Assembly (NCBI RefSeq): GCF_019428685.1
Contig: NZ_CP080095.1
Span: 2,914,001-2,978,000, forward strand
Direction: 5' to 3'
DNA from: Paraburkholderia edwinii
GTDB lineage: Bacteria > Pseudomonadota > Gammaproteobacteria > Burkholderiales > Burkholderiaceae
DNA: 64,000 nucleotides
The notes under the pieces were generated by a model, which was given only the letters and a program-made list of their open reading frames with translations, was not told where the DNA came from and did not search any database. Made by a program: the position numbers and the translations under genes. Below, piece after piece: positions 36,183-44,948 of this stretch (position 1 is the first letter of the stretch; every line of letters starts with the position of its first letter).

Positions 36183-37280
36183 TCAAACCGTCGCCATCGC
36201 GTCCAGCGGCTGGCCCTCATACAACTGGCCGAAGCGGTTGCCGAGAAACTCGCGCAGCGACACCTGCTCCTGGCGCACGAACCCGCGTTGCGGCAGGCGC
36301 TGCTCCCGGAACAGATCGAGCACCGCGCACATTGCGCCCGCGGTGGTGATCTGAATCGCGCTCATCGGCATGCCGCACACAGTTTTCGCGAAGATCTTGC
36401 GGGTGAAGACTTCCTGCACGAGCTGACCGTCGCGCATGCCCGTCACCGTGATGAACACGAGCACGACATCCTGCGCAGTCGACGGCACCGCCCGGCGCAT
36501 GATCGACTTCAGCGTGTCGCGGTCGCTCGACAGGCGCAGATCTTCGAGCAGGAACTGCATCAGGTCGCGGTGGCCCGGGTAGCGCACCGACTTGTAGTCG
36601 AGCGACTCGACGCGACCCGACAGCGTTTCGCATAGCGTGCCGAGCCCGCCGGACGTGTTGAACGCCTCGTATTCGATACCGTCGAGCGAAAAATGCTCGA
36701 GCCCTTCGAGCGGCTGGACCCACTGCGTGCGGTTATCGCGAATCGCTTCGCATGGCTGACAATATTCGTTGATCAGGCCGTCGACGCTCCACGTCAGGTT
36801 GTACTTCAACGCATTGGTCGGAAACTCCGGCAGCGCGCCGACGCGCATTTTCACGTCGCGGATTTCGCTGAAGTGGTTCGCGAGTTCATGAGCGGCAATG
36901 CCGATAAAACCCGGCGCAAGCCCGCATTGCGGCATGAACGCATGCTCCGCTTCGTCGGCGATCGCGCGGATTGCGTGCGTGGCGCGCACGTCCTCGGTCA
37001 GATCGAAGTAATGCACGCCCGCGCCCTTTGCCGCCGACGCGACATTGACGGCAAGGTAATACGGCAATGCATTGATGAGCGCATCGAAGCCCTGCACGGC
37101 AGCGCGCAGCGCGGCGGCCTCGGCGCAATCGACGCGGCGGGTCGGAATGCCTTGGGCGGCAAGCTTGTCGAGGGCGTGCTGATCGCGGTCGAGCGTGAGC
37201 ACGTCGTAGTCGCCGGTCTCGCGCAGCATGTGAGCGATCGTGTGGCCGATCAAACCTGCACCAACGATGGCAACTTTCAT
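36183..37280 (-). CDS. Saccharopine dehydrogenase family oxidoreductase (lysine dehydrogenase-like)
   Basis: 365 residues. A Rossmann fold opens with MKVAIVGAGLIGHTIAHML, followed by the family's YYLAVNVASAAKGAGVHYFD and QCGLAPGFIGIAAHELANHF. The C-terminal domain has the YNLTWSVDGLINEYCQP and IEYEAFNTSGGLGTLCETL segments. The length and absence of a fused reductase domain favour lysine 6-dehydrogenase or a related NAD enzyme of lysine breakdown. AAGGAGAAG precedes ATG 37280; the upstream 20 codons are leader. An Lrp/AsnC gene lies just upstream on the same strand and is the probable regulator. Confidence 0.82.
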   Translation of the reverse strand: MKVAIVGAGLIGHTIAHMLRETGDYDVLTLDRDQHALDKLAAQGIPTRRVDCAEAAALRAAVQGFDALINALPYYLAVNVASAAKGAGVHYFDLTEDVRATHAIRAIADEAEHAFMPQCGLAPGFIGIAAHELANHFSEIRDVKMRVGALPEFPTNALKYNLTWSVDGLINEYCQPCEAIRDNRTQWVQPLEGLEHFSLDGIEYEAFNTSGGLGTLCETLSGRVESLDYKSVRYPGHRDLMQFLLEDLRLSSDRDTLKSIMRRAVPSTAQDVVLVFITVTGMRDGQLVQEVFTRKIFAKTVCGMPMSAIQITTAGAMCAVLDLFREQRLPQRGFVRQEQVSLREFLGNRFGQLYEGQPLDAMATV

Positions 37281-37428
37281 GCGCTTCTCCTTTTTTGTGA
37301 ATGTCGTGAGCGAAATCGCGCGCCACGTGGCTTGCAGCATTTCGTGCGGCGCCCGGCGGGCAAGCCCTACGAAAAGTTTAAGGAGAAGGACAGTCAGTTC
37401 CTACGCACAGAATGCTGCGTAATGACCA

Positions 37429-37458
37429 CGATTTTCGTCATTTCGACAACGAAAACCG
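37429..37458. promoter_or_regulatory. Inverted repeat between the Lrp and dehydrogenase genes
   Basis: CGATTTTCGT (37429-37438) and ACGAAAACCG (37449-37458) are complements in nine of ten positions, 10 bp apart. A second short dyad TTATG/CATAA lies at 37462-37480. Both are in the AT-rich leader between the Lrp gene end and the dehydrogenase, suited to Lrp-family binding. Confidence 0.5.
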
Positions 37459-37514
37459 TCGTTATGTCGAAAACTCATAAAAACCGCGTAAATGACGGTA
37501 CAAAGATGGCGCCG

Positions 37515-37988
37515 CTAACCACGCTCGCCGCCGATCAACCCGCGGTCGATCTTGCGCGCAAGAATGATCGACGTGGTCGTGCGTTCGACGCCCGCGAGGC
37601 CGCCAATCTGATCGAGCAGTTCGTTGAGCCGATCCGGCGAATCGGCGCGCAGCCAGGCGACATAATCGAACTCGCCGCTCACCGCGCACAGCAACTGCAC
37701 CTCGGGCATTTTCGACAGGCGCTTCTGCACGTCGGGCCCGTACTTCGGCGCGAGGATGATGCCCACATAGGCGTAGATGCTCGCATCGAGCACGTCCTGG
37801 CCGAGTCGCACGCCATAGCCCGCAATTACATTCGTCTTTTCGAGCCGGGCAATGCGCGCAATCACCGTCGTGCGCGCAACGCCCAACTGGCGCGCGAGAT
37901 TCGCAACGCTTTCGCGCGCATTGTTCTGCAGCAGCGCAACGAGGTTGCGGTCGAGTTCGTCGAGTTGATCGAGGCGCGGGGGTCTCAT
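37515..37988 (-). CDS. Lrp/AsnC family regulator
   Basis: 157 residues, the usual size. The N-terminal helix-turn-helix (LDELDRNLVALLQNNARESV, LARQLGVARTTVIARIARLE) precedes the RAM ligand domain (YAYVGIILAPKYGPDVQKRL, VQLLCAVSGEFDYVAWLRAD). It likely senses an amino acid, perhaps lysine given the neighbouring dehydrogenase. I start at ATG 37988; the 35 upstream codons lack family similarity. The ribosome site is weak. Confidence 0.9.
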   Translation of the reverse strand: MRPPRLDQLDELDRNLVALLQNNARESVANLARQLGVARTTVIARIARLEKTNVIAGYGVRLGQDVLDASIYAYVGIILAPKYGPDVQKRLSKMPEVQLLCAVSGEFDYVAWLRADSPDRLNELLDQIGGLAGVERTTTSIILARKIDRGLIGGERG

Positions 37989-38122
37989 TGAAGGCGGCGT
38001 GTCTTGTCGTGTTGTTGCGTTGACCGTCGGTTGACGTGGGCACAGCGAGGTTCGCTGATTATGCCCGTGTTCGCCCCGCACGCGCACCGCCATCGTGCCG
38101 CAAGCACACGGCTAGCGAGAGA

Positions 38123-38665
38123 CTAACGTGCCGTCGCCTGGCGGGACCGCTCCGGCAACGCCGCAATGTGCCGCCCGATTGCCTCGCGCGCACGCACGAT
38201 CCGGCTCACCACCGTGTTGACCGGCACGCCGAGCACGTGCGCGGCCTCCGCATAGCTGAGCGCTTCGACGGCGACGAGCAGCATCGCCATGCGCTGCGCA
38301 TGCGGGAGTTGATCGACGGCAGCCACGGTGTGACTGGACGCATCATGCGTGGAACCGGACGCGAGCGGCTGCCGAGGTCGCATAGGATCCTGTTCCCGTT
38401 GCGGCGCTTGCGCAGCGCCGCCGGTCCGTTTGCGCGAGCGCTGCGAGCGCAGTTCATCGATCCATACGCGATACGCAATCGCGTAGAGCCCGCACAGCGG
38501 CTGCACGTCATCGCGCAGCGGCCCGACGCGCTGCAGTGCGCGCATACAGGTCTTTTGCGTGAGTTCTTCCGCATCGAGCCGATCGCCGGTGATTCGCCAT
38601 GCGAATGTCCATAGCCTCGGCAGCAGGTCCGGAAGCACTCCGGCCAGTTCTGTCGTAGTCGCCAA
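38123..38665 (-). CDS. ECF-type RNA polymerase sigma factor
   Basis: 180 residues. Region 2 (LPRLWTFAWRITGDRLDAEE, then LTQKTCMRALQR) and region 4 (LPHAQRMAMLLVAVEALSYA, EAAHVLGVPVNTVVSRIVRA) are joined by a linker of about 45 residues with Arg/Gln/Pro. The start is TTG 38665, six bases after AGGA; no ATG or GTG fits the region-2 start. No anti-sigma gene is adjacent in the window: downstream lies the Lrp gene on the same strand, upstream the divergent permease. Its regulon is unknown. Confidence 0.85.
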   Translation of the reverse strand: MATTTELAGVLPDLLPRLWTFAWRITGDRLDAEELTQKTCMRALQRVGPLRDDVQPLCGLYAIAYRVWIDELRSQRSRKRTGGAAQAPQREQDPMRPRQPLASGSTHDASSHTVAAVDQLPHAQRMAMLLVAVEALSYAEAAHVLGVPVNTVVSRIVRAREAIGRHIAALPERSRQATAR

Positions 38666-39096
38666 CTTGATTCCTCAGTGGAGTTGCACGCGGTTGAGTG
38701 GCGGCGCGGCGTGAAAGCCGCGCGCGGCATGAGTCATGTGCATTGGCAAAACGACTGTCCGCGACGCATTTTCATTAAACTTATTCGTCGATGGGCCGGC
38801 TTTCACATTAAACCTGCATTTCGCCTCCCTCAGTCATCAAAGCGATGCGTTCAGTAAAGAAGCATCGGTGTCCGACGCAATTTAGCGGCGGCTTCATGAG
38901 GACGTGCCGCGCGAAATAGATGAGCGTAATCTTCTATCGCAGGCTTACGGCGCAGGCGGCCGGCCTCGGAAACCGTCCGCGGAATATCCGGCCGCAGCAG
39001 GTGTTGTATCGGCACCGCCATGTATCCGATGCCGCCTCCGCCGCGCATCTGGCACACGGCGCCCCGTCCGCACTCAACGACTACGGAGAAGAAGAA
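38666..39096. promoter_or_regulatory. Divergent region between the sigma factor and the permease
   Basis: About 430 bp. The AT-rich section 38765-38880 probably contains both promoters. The 39000-39096 part is open in the permease frame but has no ribosome site before 39085, so it is taken as leader. I could not recognise a purine riboswitch here. Confidence 0.35.
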
Positions 39097-40440
39097 ATGC
39101 ACGCGACCACGGTCCACCCATGCGATGAACGCCTGCCCGCCGCCCGGCTGCTTACGCTCGGTTTTCAGCACGTTCTCGTGATGTATGCCGGTGCAGTCGC
39201 GGTGCCGCTGATCGTCGGCAGCGCATTGAAATTGCCGAAGGAACAGATCGCGTTCCTCATCAGCGCCGATCTGTTCGCATGCGGCATCGCGACGCTGATC
39301 CAGACGCTCGGCATCGGCATGTTCGGCATCCGCCTGCCGATCATCATGGGTTGCACGTTCACCGCGGTCGGTCCGATGATCGCGATCGGATCCGATCCGC
39401 GCCTCGGCCTGCTCGACATCTTCGGCTCGACGATCGCCTCCGGCGTGATCGGCATGCTGCTCGCGCCCGCGATCGGCAAGCTGTTGCGGCTTTTTCCGCC
39501 GGTCGTGGTCGGCAGCGTGATCGCGGTGATCGGGCTTTCGCTGATGGAAGTCGGCATCAATTGGGCGGCGGGCGGCGTCGGCAATCCCGACTATGGAAAC
39601 CCCGTGTATCTCGGGCTTTCGCTTGCCGTGCTGCTGCTGATTCTCTTGATCAACCGCTTCGGGCGCGGGTTCTTCGCCAGCATCTCGGTACTGCTTGGCA
39701 TCGTCGCCGGCTTTGTGGCCGCCGCGCTGATCGGCCGCGTGAATCTCGACGGCGTAGCCGCCGCGCCGTGGCTCGGCGCGGTGGTGCCGTTCCGTTTCGG
39801 CGTGCCGCACTTCGACCTCGTCTCGATCGCGACCATGACAATCGTCATGTTCGTGACGTTCATCGAATCGACCGGCATGTTCCTCGCGGTCGGCGACATG
39901 GTTGGCCGCCCGGTGGATCAGAAAGCGCTCGTGCGCGGCCTGCGCGTCGATGGTCTCGGCACGCTGATCGGCGGCGTTTTCAACGCCTTTCCGTACACGT
40001 CGTTCTCGCAGAACGTCGGGCTCGTCGGCGTGACCGGCATCAAAAGCCGCTTTGTCTGCGCGACGAGCGGCGCGATCCTGATCGTGCTCGGACTGGTGCC
40101 GAAGCTTGCGCAAATCGTCGCGTCGATTCCGGCATTCGTGCTCGGCGGCGCCGGCATCGTGATGTTCGGCATGGTGGCGGCAAACGGCATCAAGGTGCTA
40201 TCCGAAGTCGACTTCACGAAGAATCATCACAATCTTTTTATCGTTGCGGTCAGCATCGGGCTCGGGCTCGTGCCCGTGGTGTCGCCGCAGTTCTTCGCGA
40301 AGCTGCCGCCTTCGCTCTCGCCGCTTCTGCACAGCGGGATTCTGCTCGCCGCGGTGGCCGCGGTCGTGCTCAATCTGATTTTCAACGGCCTGCGCGGCGA
40401 AAGCGCGGCGCTGCACGACGCTCAGCGCATGAGCCAATGA
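39097..40440 (+). CDS. NCS2 family xanthine/uracil-type permease
   Basis: 447 residues, about 14 membrane segments. Family signatures are TLGFQHVLVMYAGAVAVPLI, the first short helix region MGCTFTAVGPMIAIG, FVTFIESTGMFLAVGDM, and the NCS2 motif QNVGLVGVTGIKSR. The Q-N-x-G and the Glu in the FIESTG helix are substrate-binding positions. The pattern is nearest to xanthine and uric acid permeases, which import purines with protons. GGAG before ATG 39097 decides the start over the upstream ATG at 38920. It is a single gene, followed by a long 13-nt tandem array. Confidence 0.88.
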   Translation: MHATTVHPCDERLPAARLLTLGFQHVLVMYAGAVAVPLIVGSALKLPKEQIAFLISADLFACGIATLIQTLGIGMFGIRLPIIMGCTFTAVGPMIAIGSDPRLGLLDIFGSTIASGVIGMLLAPAIGKLLRLFPPVVVGSVIAVIGLSLMEVGINWAAGGVGNPDYGNPVYLGLSLAVLLLILLINRFGRGFFASISVLLGIVAGFVAAALIGRVNLDGVAAAPWLGAVVPFRFGVPHFDLVSIATMTIVMFVTFIESTGMFLAVGDMVGRPVDQKALVRGLRVDGLGTLIGGVFNAFPYTSFSQNVGLVGVTGIKSRFVCATSGAILIVLGLVPKLAQIVASIPAFVLGGAGIVMFGMVAANGIKVLSEVDFTKNHHNLFIVAVSIGLGLVPVVSPQFFAKLPPSLSPLLHSGILLAAVAAVVLNLIFNGLRGESAALHDAQRMSQ

Positions 40441-40450
40441 GGTGTGCCGC

Positions 40451-40580
40451 GGGTGCTGCTTGCGGGTGCTACTTGCGGGTGCTACTTGCGGGTGCTGCTT
40501 GCGGGTGCTGCTTGCGGGTGCTGCTTGCGGGTGCTGCTTGCGGGTGCTACTTGCGCGTGCCATTTGCCGGTGCCATTTGC
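40451..40580 (+). repeat. Ten-copy 13-nt tandem array after the permease gene
   Basis: Ten units of exactly 13 nt (consensus GGGTGCTGCTTGC), with ACT for GCT in three units and the last two more degenerate. It starts 10 bp after the permease stop. The period is not a multiple of three. Confidence 0.92.
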
Positions 40581-40700
40581 GCGCCCCCTCGCGCTGGCAC
40601 GATGACCGCGAGCTGACAAATGGCTTCACCCACGCTTCATACGGACTTCACGCGGCCTTGCAGATTGACGTGCGCTCGACGAGAGCCTGATGAGGATTTG

Positions 40701-40722
40701 AGCGCGCCGCGAGCGCGCTTTG
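40701..40722 (+). terminator. Possible terminator downstream of the permease gene
   Basis: AGCGCGC (40701-40707) pairs with GCGCGCT (40713-40719) around a 5-base loop, then a T-rich tail (TTGTTCTTCTT). The T run is broken, so confidence is moderate. Confidence 0.45.
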
Positions 40723-40859
40723 TTCTTCTTACACAGCATTTACCGATCGTTTCGGTTGTAAGCAGTTGTCGCATTGGCGTCGCATTGCGGCGATATCGTG
40801 GTATTAATAATGCCCTGTCCGTACCCGTACCTCGATACCAACAGACATCAGGAGTCTCG

Positions 40860-41369
40860 ATGAAAAAAACGCTCGTTTTGCTCGTATCTGCGCTCTCGAT
40901 CAGCGGCGCCTTCGCCCAGACCCCGGCTTCGTCGTCGGCCGCGCCGGCCATGACGGCTGCTTCGAATGCGGACAAGTCCGCGCGCCGCGAGCAGCATGTG
41001 GAAGACCGCATTTCGTATCTGCATCAGCAGCTCAAGATCACGCCGCAACAGGAAACGCAGTGGAACGCGTTCGCCGACGTGATGCGCAGTAACGGCGACA
41101 CGATGACGAAGCTCTTTCAGGAGCGCCGCGCCGACAAGAACATCTCCGCGCTCGACGATATGAAGCAGTATGCGGAGATCACGCAAGCGCATGCGGACGG
41201 TACGAAGAAGCTTGTCGATGCATTCCAGCCGCTTTACGACAGCATGTCGGCCGACCAGAAGAAGCTCGCCGATACGACGTTCCACGAGTCGCCGCCGCAA
41301 GGTGGCCGCCACCCGCACCGCAGCGGCAAGAAGGCCGCGCCGTCGAGCGATTCGACGGACAAGTCGTGA
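40860..41369 (+). CDS. Spy/CpxP-like periplasmic protein
   Basis: 169 residues. The Sec signal (MKKTLVLLVSALSISGAFAQ) gives a helical mature protein with two LTxxQ-like motifs: LKITPQQETQWNAFADVMRS, and SMSADQKKLADTTF near the C-terminus. This is the hallmark of Spy/CpxP chaperones that bind unfolded proteins in the periplasm. A His/Lys/Ser-rich tail follows. GGAG before ATG 40860 supports the start, and a strong terminator lies 95 bp after the stop. The family is typically induced by envelope stress. Confidence 0.85.
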   Translation: MKKTLVLLVSALSISGAFAQTPASSSAAPAMTAASNADKSARREQHVEDRISYLHQQLKITPQQETQWNAFADVMRSNGDTMTKLFQERRADKNISALDDMKQYAEITQAHADGTKKLVDAFQPLYDSMSADQKKLADTTFHESPPQGGRHPHRSGKKAAPSSDSTDKS

Positions 41370-41464
41370 TTTACAGGCCTCGATAGGCGGTACACGCACA
41401 ACGCCCGTGGTGGCTCGCCAGGCGCGACCGCATCGCGTGAGTAGCCGGCTACCATTGCAACCCG

Positions 41465-41492
41465 AACGCCTGCCTTAAACGGCAGGCGTTTT
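41465..41492 (+). terminator. Terminator after the Spy-like gene
   Basis: AACGCCTGCC (41465-41474) pairs exactly with GGCAGGCGTT (41481-41490) around TTAAAC, followed by TTTT. Confidence 0.88.
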
Positions 41493-41651
41493 CATTGGCG
41501 CGGGTCGCAAGCGCTTCGCCGAGCGCGTTCGCAGGCGCGTTCTTTCGTGGACATTTTCGTTGCGCTTCGCTTGTCGCTGCGCAATCTGGCATCATGCGAG
41601 TCCCGGCCGGTATCAGCGGCCTCCTCATCTGCCATCCTTGACAAGCCCGTC

Positions 41652-42089
41652 ATGATCGAACTGACGAACCTCGATTTGCGTACCGATCCGCTCGCACAAC
41701 GCGTCGTGAAGGATGAAACGGTCAGCGTCGAATTTGCCGCAGGCGTGGGCGAATTAATGAGTCTCGAAGGACCGAACCGTTATCAGGCCGACGATGCGCT
41801 GATTACCGGGTCGACCGGCGAGCGCTGGGTCGTATCGCGCGATCGCTTCGACGCGAAGTACACGCCCGCCGATCCCGCGATGGCGCACGGTACGTCCGGC
41901 GCTTATCGCAATCGACCGGCCGTTGTGCTCGCAAGGCAGATGAGCGAAGCCTTTTCGCTTGCGCGCACGGCCGCGGGCGGCGATGTGCTGCAAGGCACGG
42001 CCGGCGACTGGGTCATGCAATATGCGCCTGGCGATTACGGCGTCGTGCAGGCCGCGCGCTTTGCGAAGGTGTATCGCCGCGCGCCGTAA
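41652..42089 (+). CDS. PGDYG-domain protein
   Basis: 145 residues, soluble. The C-terminal motif WVMQYAPGDYGVVQAARFAK names the PGDYG family, small proteins of unknown biochemical function. The fold is probably beta-rich: FAAGVGELMSLEGPNRYQAD and ITGSTGERWVVSRDRFDAKY precede it. ATG 41652 (MIELTNLDLRTDP) is preferred; the longer frame from 41547 crosses non-coding-like sequence. It stands alone. Confidence 0.75.
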   Translation: MIELTNLDLRTDPLAQRVVKDETVSVEFAAGVGELMSLEGPNRYQADDALITGSTGERWVVSRDRFDAKYTPADPAMAHGTSGAYRNRPAVVLARQMSEAFSLARTAAGGDVLQGTAGDWVMQYAPGDYGVVQAARFAKVYRRAP

Positions 42090-42239
42090 GCTCGCAAGTC
42101 TCGCGTGGCCGCGTGCGCCCGATAACGCCGTGCTGTACCGCGTCGCGACACGTCTTGCACGCCGGGCCAAGCTGAACCGCAAGGCACGAGTGCTTACCGC
42201 CCCGCTTGCTACCCTGCTTGCCAACCCGCCTGCCACACG

Positions 42240-42608
42240 TCAGGCAAACTCGTCCCCGAGTTCAACCGTCACTTCGCGCGGCACCGCTTCCCCATTTGCA
42301 TACTGCTCTTCGAGCGAACCCAGCGACGCTTCGACAAACGCCCGCAGCACCGCAAAGCTGCGCGCGCGCGCCCGCGCCGGCATGGCGCGGTAACGCGCGA
42401 GCACAGGCGGCGCGACGACGATACTCATCGTGATCCGGCGCGCGGTCGCGCCGAAGCGCATGGCGACCCACTGCACGGTCAGCACCGGCGTGCCGCTTTC
42501 ATCGGTGGGCTGCTCGACGAAGCGCGTCTGATCGGGAAACAGATCGCTGATCACGCGCGCGAGTTCTTCGATATCGGCACTCGCGCACTCGTATTGGTAG
42601 GCTTCCAT
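42240..42608 (-). CDS. Conserved hypothetical protein (DUF3022-like)
   Basis: 122 residues, alpha/beta and soluble. It starts MEAYQYECASADIEELARVI and includes TVQWVAMRFGATARRITMSI. This resembles small uncharacterised Burkholderia proteins that I tentatively place in DUF3022. Nothing in it suggests a function. The start is ATG 42608. It lies 63 bp downstream of the YhfC-like gene on the same strand, so the two may be co-transcribed. Confidence 0.65.
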   Translation of the reverse strand: MEAYQYECASADIEELARVISDLFPDQTRFVEQPTDESGTPVLTVQWVAMRFGATARRITMSIVVAPPVLARYRAMPARARARSFAVLRAFVEASLGSLEEQYANGEAVPREVTVELGDEFA

Positions 42609-42671
42609 ATTGTGTCGTGGTGATTGAATGAGCCGCGGCGCTGTCTGCATCTTCGCGCCGCGCGCGCTACG

Positions 42672-43532
42672 CTAGCCTTTGCGTGTCGCTTGCAGCGCCT
42701 GCGCGTCGCGGCGAAACACGCGCACGAGTGCGATGGCGACCGGCACCGCAAGCAGCACGTAAATCGTATCGACGACCACGAGCGACAGCGCCTGTGTCTG
42801 CGACAACGCGGCCGGTACTTCGAGCAGCGCATGCACGGCGATCGCAAACGGCAGCACCGCGACCGAACCGCGACGTACGCCGCGCCACATCAGCAACGAG
42901 AGACCAAGCTGAAACACGAGCGCCGCGCCGCGCTCGATCATGAACACACCGGCCGCAGCCGGCGTCAGACTCACGACGAGCAGATGGATGCGCATCAGCG
43001 TATCGAGCGGCAGGCCCGACAGCGCGCTGCCGAGCCGCCCGGTATCTTCGAGCCACGCGAACACGATCCACTGAATCTGCAGGATCACGCCGGTGAACCA
43101 CAGTTCAGCGCCGCCGTGGCCGAGGCCGTACGCAAGCGCGTTCGGCTCGCGCGACGGCGAAGCTGCCGCTTCGGCGCTCTCCTTTCTCGACGCGCGCCTG
43201 AACAGCCAGCGCATCCCGATGTACCGCCCGACTTCCTGGCAAATGCCGATCGACAGCACGCCGACGATCACAAAGACCGTCGGGTTCTGAAGCCATCCGG
43301 CAACGGTCGGGTTCACTCTCAGCATCAGGTCGTTGACGCCACGCTCGATCAGCATTGCAAACAGCGCGAACACGCCGATACCGAGGATCGCGGCGCGCCG
43401 GTCGAGTTCGAGCGGTTTGCGCAGCCGCATATAGAGGATGATCGGCAGCGCGGCCATGAAAAGCGTCGCGGCAATCAGGCAAGCGAGCGTAAATGGCGCG
43501 ACGGGCGATGCAACGGACGGTGCAGCGGGCAT
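42672..43532 (-). CDS. YhfC-family membrane protein (putative intramembrane protease)
   Basis: 286 residues, seven to eight hydrophobic segments. The YhfC/DUF2324 landmarks are ICQEVGRYIGMRWLFRRA and ALAYGLGHGGAELWFTGVI; the His and Glu in GLGHGGAE and the Glu/Arg in QEVGR are the proposed metal site. The family is distantly related to CPBP/Abi proteases, but activity has not been generally shown. The start is 43532. It is followed by the DUF3022-like gene. Confidence 0.78.
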   Translation of the reverse strand: MPAAPSVASPVAPFTLACLIAATLFMAALPIILYMRLRKPLELDRRAAILGIGVFALFAMLIERGVNDLMLRVNPTVAGWLQNPTVFVIVGVLSIGICQEVGRYIGMRWLFRRASRKESAEAAASPSREPNALAYGLGHGGAELWFTGVILQIQWIVFAWLEDTGRLGSALSGLPLDTLMRIHLLVVSLTPAAAGVFMIERGAALVFQLGLSLLMWRGVRRGSVAVLPFAIAVHALLEVPAALSQTQALSLVVVDTIYVLLAVPVAIALVRVFRRDAQALQATRKG

Positions 43533-43580
43533 GAGCTTCCTTACGAAAATCGGAAATCGGGATCGGGAATCGCAGTTCAG

Positions 43581-43608
43581 CGGCCTCGCGGGCAGGCCCG
43601 CGAGGCCG
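43581..43608. other. 12-bp perfect hairpin upstream of the YhfC-like gene
   Basis: CGGCCTCGCGGG (43581-43592) and CCCGCGAGGCCG (43597-43608) are exact complements with a 4-base loop. No T run follows, so it is not a typical terminator. Confidence 0.65.
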
Positions 43609-43620
43609 GGCGGCGCGCTC

Positions 43621-43660
43621 AGGTTGCCTTCGGTTGCCTTCGGTCGCCTTCAGGTAACCT
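43621..43660. repeat. 10-nt tandem array between the dehydrogenase and YhfC-like genes
   Basis: Four 10-mers: AGGTTGCCTT, CGGTTGCCTT, CGGTCGCCTT and CAGGTAACCT. It lies upstream of the YhfC-like start. Confidence 0.7.
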
Positions 43661-43812
43661 CGGGTCGCGCGCCGCAGCCCGAATGATCGCAGATCAGCGC
43701 AAAGTCGACGCGCGTTCGAGCAATTCCCCTTGACTCTGATCCGCGCAGCAGACAGGAAGCAAACCGGCAAGGCGACGCCACGCGGCACCCGCACGGCACC
43801 CGCCCGGCAAGC

Positions 43813-44781
43813 TCAACCGCGCAGCACCTCGCGGTTGACGATATTGCGCGCGAGCGTGCCGTTGAGCGCGCCGATCAGATTCTCGGCCGCGCAGCGTGCC
43901 ATCGCGTGCCGGGTTTCATGTGTGGCCGAGCCAATATGCGGCAGCGCGACCACGTTGCGCATCGTCAGCAGCGGCGAATCTGCGGCGATCGGCTCCTGTT
44001 CGAATACGTCGAGGCCGGCCGCGAGGATAGTCCCCGCTTGCAGCGCATCGATCAACGCCGCTTCGTCGACGACCGGGCCGCGCGCCGCGTTGATCAGGAT
44101 CGCGGTCTTCTTCATCGCCTTGAGCTGCGGCGCACCGATCAGATGGCGCGTCTCGTTCGACAACGGCACTTGCAGACAGACGAAGTCCGCCTGTTCGAGC
44201 AGCGCATTCAGCTCGACGCGGCGCGCGCCATATTGCCGTTCCGCCTCGGGGTTCGCCGAGCGGTTCGCGTACAGCACGTTCATATTGAAGCCGAGTGCCG
44301 CGCGGCGTGCGACCGCGCCGCCGATGCGCCCGAGCCCGACAATGCCGAGCGTCTTGCCATGCACGTCGACGCCGAACTGCTCGGGCCCGACGCCTTGCGA
44401 CCACTTGCCGGCGCCGACCCAGCCGGCGAGTTCGACGACGCGGCGCGCGGCCGCGAGCATCAGCGCGAACACGGTGTCAGCCGTCGATTCGGTCAGTACG
44501 TCAGGCGTGTGCGTCAGCACGATGCCGCGCCGTGTGAGGTCGGCAACATCGAAGGCGTCGTAGCCGACGGAAATTGTCGATAACGCCTTCAGGCGCGACG
44601 CGCCGTCGATCATCGCGGGCGTGATCTGCACCGTCGAGCCGATTGCGCCGTCCGCGTCCTTGAGCGCGGCGACGAACGCATCGTGCTTCGATGCATCGAC
44701 TTCGATCACCTCGGCCTGCTCGCGCAGCCAGGCGAACACATCTTCGGGCAACGGCTTGTAGACGACGATCCTGCTTTTCAT
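43813..44781 (-). CDS. D-isomer-specific 2-hydroxyacid dehydrogenase (GhrB-like)
   Basis: 322 residues, the normal length. The NAD-binding motif GIVGLGRIGGAVARRAALGF, the catalytic Arg in NAARGPVVDE, the Glu in DVFEQEPI and the His in LPHIGSATHE are all present. It should reduce glyoxylate, hydroxypyruvate or 2-ketogluconate with NAD(P)H. The sequence ISVGYDAFDVADLTRRGIVL is closest to the GhrB/2-ketogluconate reductase branch. AGGA before ATG 44781 supports the start. It is downstream of the LysR gene on the same strand, but 165 bp apart. Confidence 0.88.
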   Translation of the reverse strand: MKSRIVVYKPLPEDVFAWLREQAEVIEVDASKHDAFVAALKDADGAIGSTVQITPAMIDGASRLKALSTISVGYDAFDVADLTRRGIVLTHTPDVLTESTADTVFALMLAAARRVVELAGWVGAGKWSQGVGPEQFGVDVHGKTLGIVGLGRIGGAVARRAALGFNMNVLYANRSANPEAERQYGARRVELNALLEQADFVCLQVPLSNETRHLIGAPQLKAMKKTAILINAARGPVVDEAALIDALQAGTILAAGLDVFEQEPIAADSPLLTMRNVVALPHIGSATHETRHAMARCAAENLIGALNGTLARNIVNREVLRG

Positions 44782-44948
44782 CGATGAATTCCTGACAGTG
44801 GGATGACGAGCCGGGCGGTCATCGACCCCGCTCAAAAACACATAAGGATGCCGCAGGCGAGCTCATCGCGCCATGCACGCGGGCGACAACGGTATACGAA
44901 TACGAACCGGCGAACGCGGACGCACCGGCCGGCATCGGCTCACGCCGG

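Noticed and set aside
38920..39096. N-terminal extension of the NCS2 permease from ATG 38920
   Set aside because: The extension has no family counterpart and no ribosome site, while GGAG lies just before ATG 39097.
38851..40113. 420-codon minus-strand frame
   Set aside because: Opposite the NCS2 permease; the composition (Asp/Arg/His-rich) is typical of antisense frames in high-GC DNA.
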